From an uncultured Clostridia bacterium (GTDB lineage: Bacteria; Bacillota; Clostridia; Oscillospirales; Acutalibacteraceae), in the NCBI GenBank assembly GCA_947168785.1, contig CAMVNL010000207.1:1-5126 (forward strand): DNA of 5,126 nucleotides. The letters are read 5' to 3'. Below the pieces are notes generated by a model that saw only the letters and a program-made list of their open reading frames with translations, ran no database searches and was not told where the DNA came from. A program made the translations under genes and the position numbers. This document shows, piece after piece, positions 4,527-5,126 of the stretch; within the stretch, counting starts at the first letter, position 1; each line of letters starts with the position of its first letter.

Positions 4527-5126
4527 TCAGCGGCGGCCGGTCTGTCGGGGGACGGGGGAGGCTGGTGGCTGCGTTTCCGCTGCCGTGGTCTGGGTCAGCG
4601 CCAGGAAGATGAAAAACAGCGGCGTGGTGATGGACTGGGAAATGTTGACAAAGGACTGGGCGAGGTAGCAGACGCAGCACAGGGCGGCGGCCTTCTGAAA
4701 TCTGCCGCCTTTTTTGACGCCGTCCCGGATCGCGCTGCCGGCCAGCAGCAGATAGGCGGCGAGCCCCAGCAGCCCGTGGGTCACCAGATATTGCAGAAAT
4801 TCGTTATGGGCGTTGTCGAAGGTCAACCCTGTCTTTTGCTTCATTTCATTCCCGAAGGCGTTTCTCATCAGGATCCCCACCGTCTCTTCACCGGAACCGA
4901 TCAGCTTGCGGGGCAGCGGGAATTCGCGGTAGAGCCGCAGCAACCGGCTCCAGACGTACCCTCTTTTGTTGCCCCACAGCACGCCGTCAAACCGGAAAAA
5001 CTCCGTCAGGCTGCCAAGGTCCCTTGCCGTGTCAAAGAAGGTAAACCAGACGAAGGCGGCCAGCAGCGCGGCAAGGGCGGCGCCCAGCAGCAGGGCGAAG
5101 GCGATCCGCAGGACTTTGTAAGCAAC
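4527..5126 (-). CDS. O-antigen ligase/polymerase family (Wzy_C) membrane protein, C-terminal part
   Basis: An open frame of 199 codons runs without a stop from the right edge to TGA at 4529-4527, so the N-terminus lies outside the window. The GTG at 4982 is only an internal valine; 48 more codons, including a hydrophobic helix (fragment residues 5-31), lie upstream in frame. The fragment shows the large extracytoplasmic loop and hallmark of the family: NKRGYVWSRLLRLY (53-66), KLIGSGEETVG (74-84) and FDNAHNEFLQYLVTHGLLGL (103-122) with the conserved His107. Hydrophobic helices follow at about 111-129 and 146-178, then a Pro/Thr/Arg-rich tail. Proteins of this family transfer or polymerise lipid-linked polysaccharide at the outer face of the membrane. 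In a Gram-positive-type cell this would mean capsule, teichuronic-type or other surface glycan. The exact reaction cannot be read from this part. It is convergent to the LRR gene and shares its terminator. Confidence 0.85.
   Translation of the reverse strand, partial: VAYKVLRIAFALLLGAALAALLAAFVWFTFFDTARDLGSLTEFFRFDGVLWGNKRGYVWSRLLRLYREFPLPRKLIGSGEETVGILMRNAFGNEMKQKTGLTFDNAHNEFLQYLVTHGLLGLAAYLLLAGSAIRDGVKKGGRFQKAAALCCVCYLAQSFVNISQSITTPLFFIFLALTQTTAAETQPPASPVPRQTGRR

Overview
The window looks like a chromosomal piece of a GC-rich member of the Firmicutes, most likely a gut-type clostridium of the Oscillospirales kind. That placement is inferred from sigma-A-like promoters, AGGAGG-like ribosome binding sites, strong GC preference at third codon positions, a BspA-type leucine-rich-repeat surface protein, and the style of the transporter and O-antigen-ligase-like protein. 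No rRNA, tRNA, CRISPR array, integrase or transposase gene is visible.

Layout. Bases 1-223 are AT-rich control DNA. They hold a possible leftward promoter at the extreme left and a clear rightward promoter whose -35 box sits inside a 10-bp dyad. This drives a one-gene unit, a thioredoxin-type glutathione peroxidase (224-766), closed by a strong intrinsic terminator (801-840). About 400 bases without a gene follow (841-1244). They contain a small repeat element with inverted ends (891-1079), an internal hairpin, and a cluster of three CCGCGG boxes spaced 10 bp apart.

A good promoter (1248-1276) then starts a two-gene operon: a GPH/MelB-like MFS membrane transporter (start 1341), and a membrane-anchored LRR protein (3059-4342) that overlaps the transporter's 3' end by 8 bases. 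The transporter is broken in this sequence. At about 2766-2775 the reading frame shifts, and the last two membrane helices are encoded in another frame (2767-3066). A second copy of the dispersed repeat (4388-4443) and a bidirectional terminator (4458-4497) follow. The right end carries the C-terminal 199 codons of a minus-strand O-antigen-ligase/polymerase-like membrane protein (4527-5126, running off the edge).

How the genes work together. The peroxidase is an independent oxidative-stress gene. The transporter and LRR protein are translationally coupled and probably act together at the membrane, but nothing in the sequence names their substrate. The ligase-like gene belongs to a separate convergent unit, probably for surface polysaccharide. 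The most notable observations are the transporter frameshift, the dispersed repeat with pairing-preserving substitutions, and the dyad around the peroxidase -35 box.
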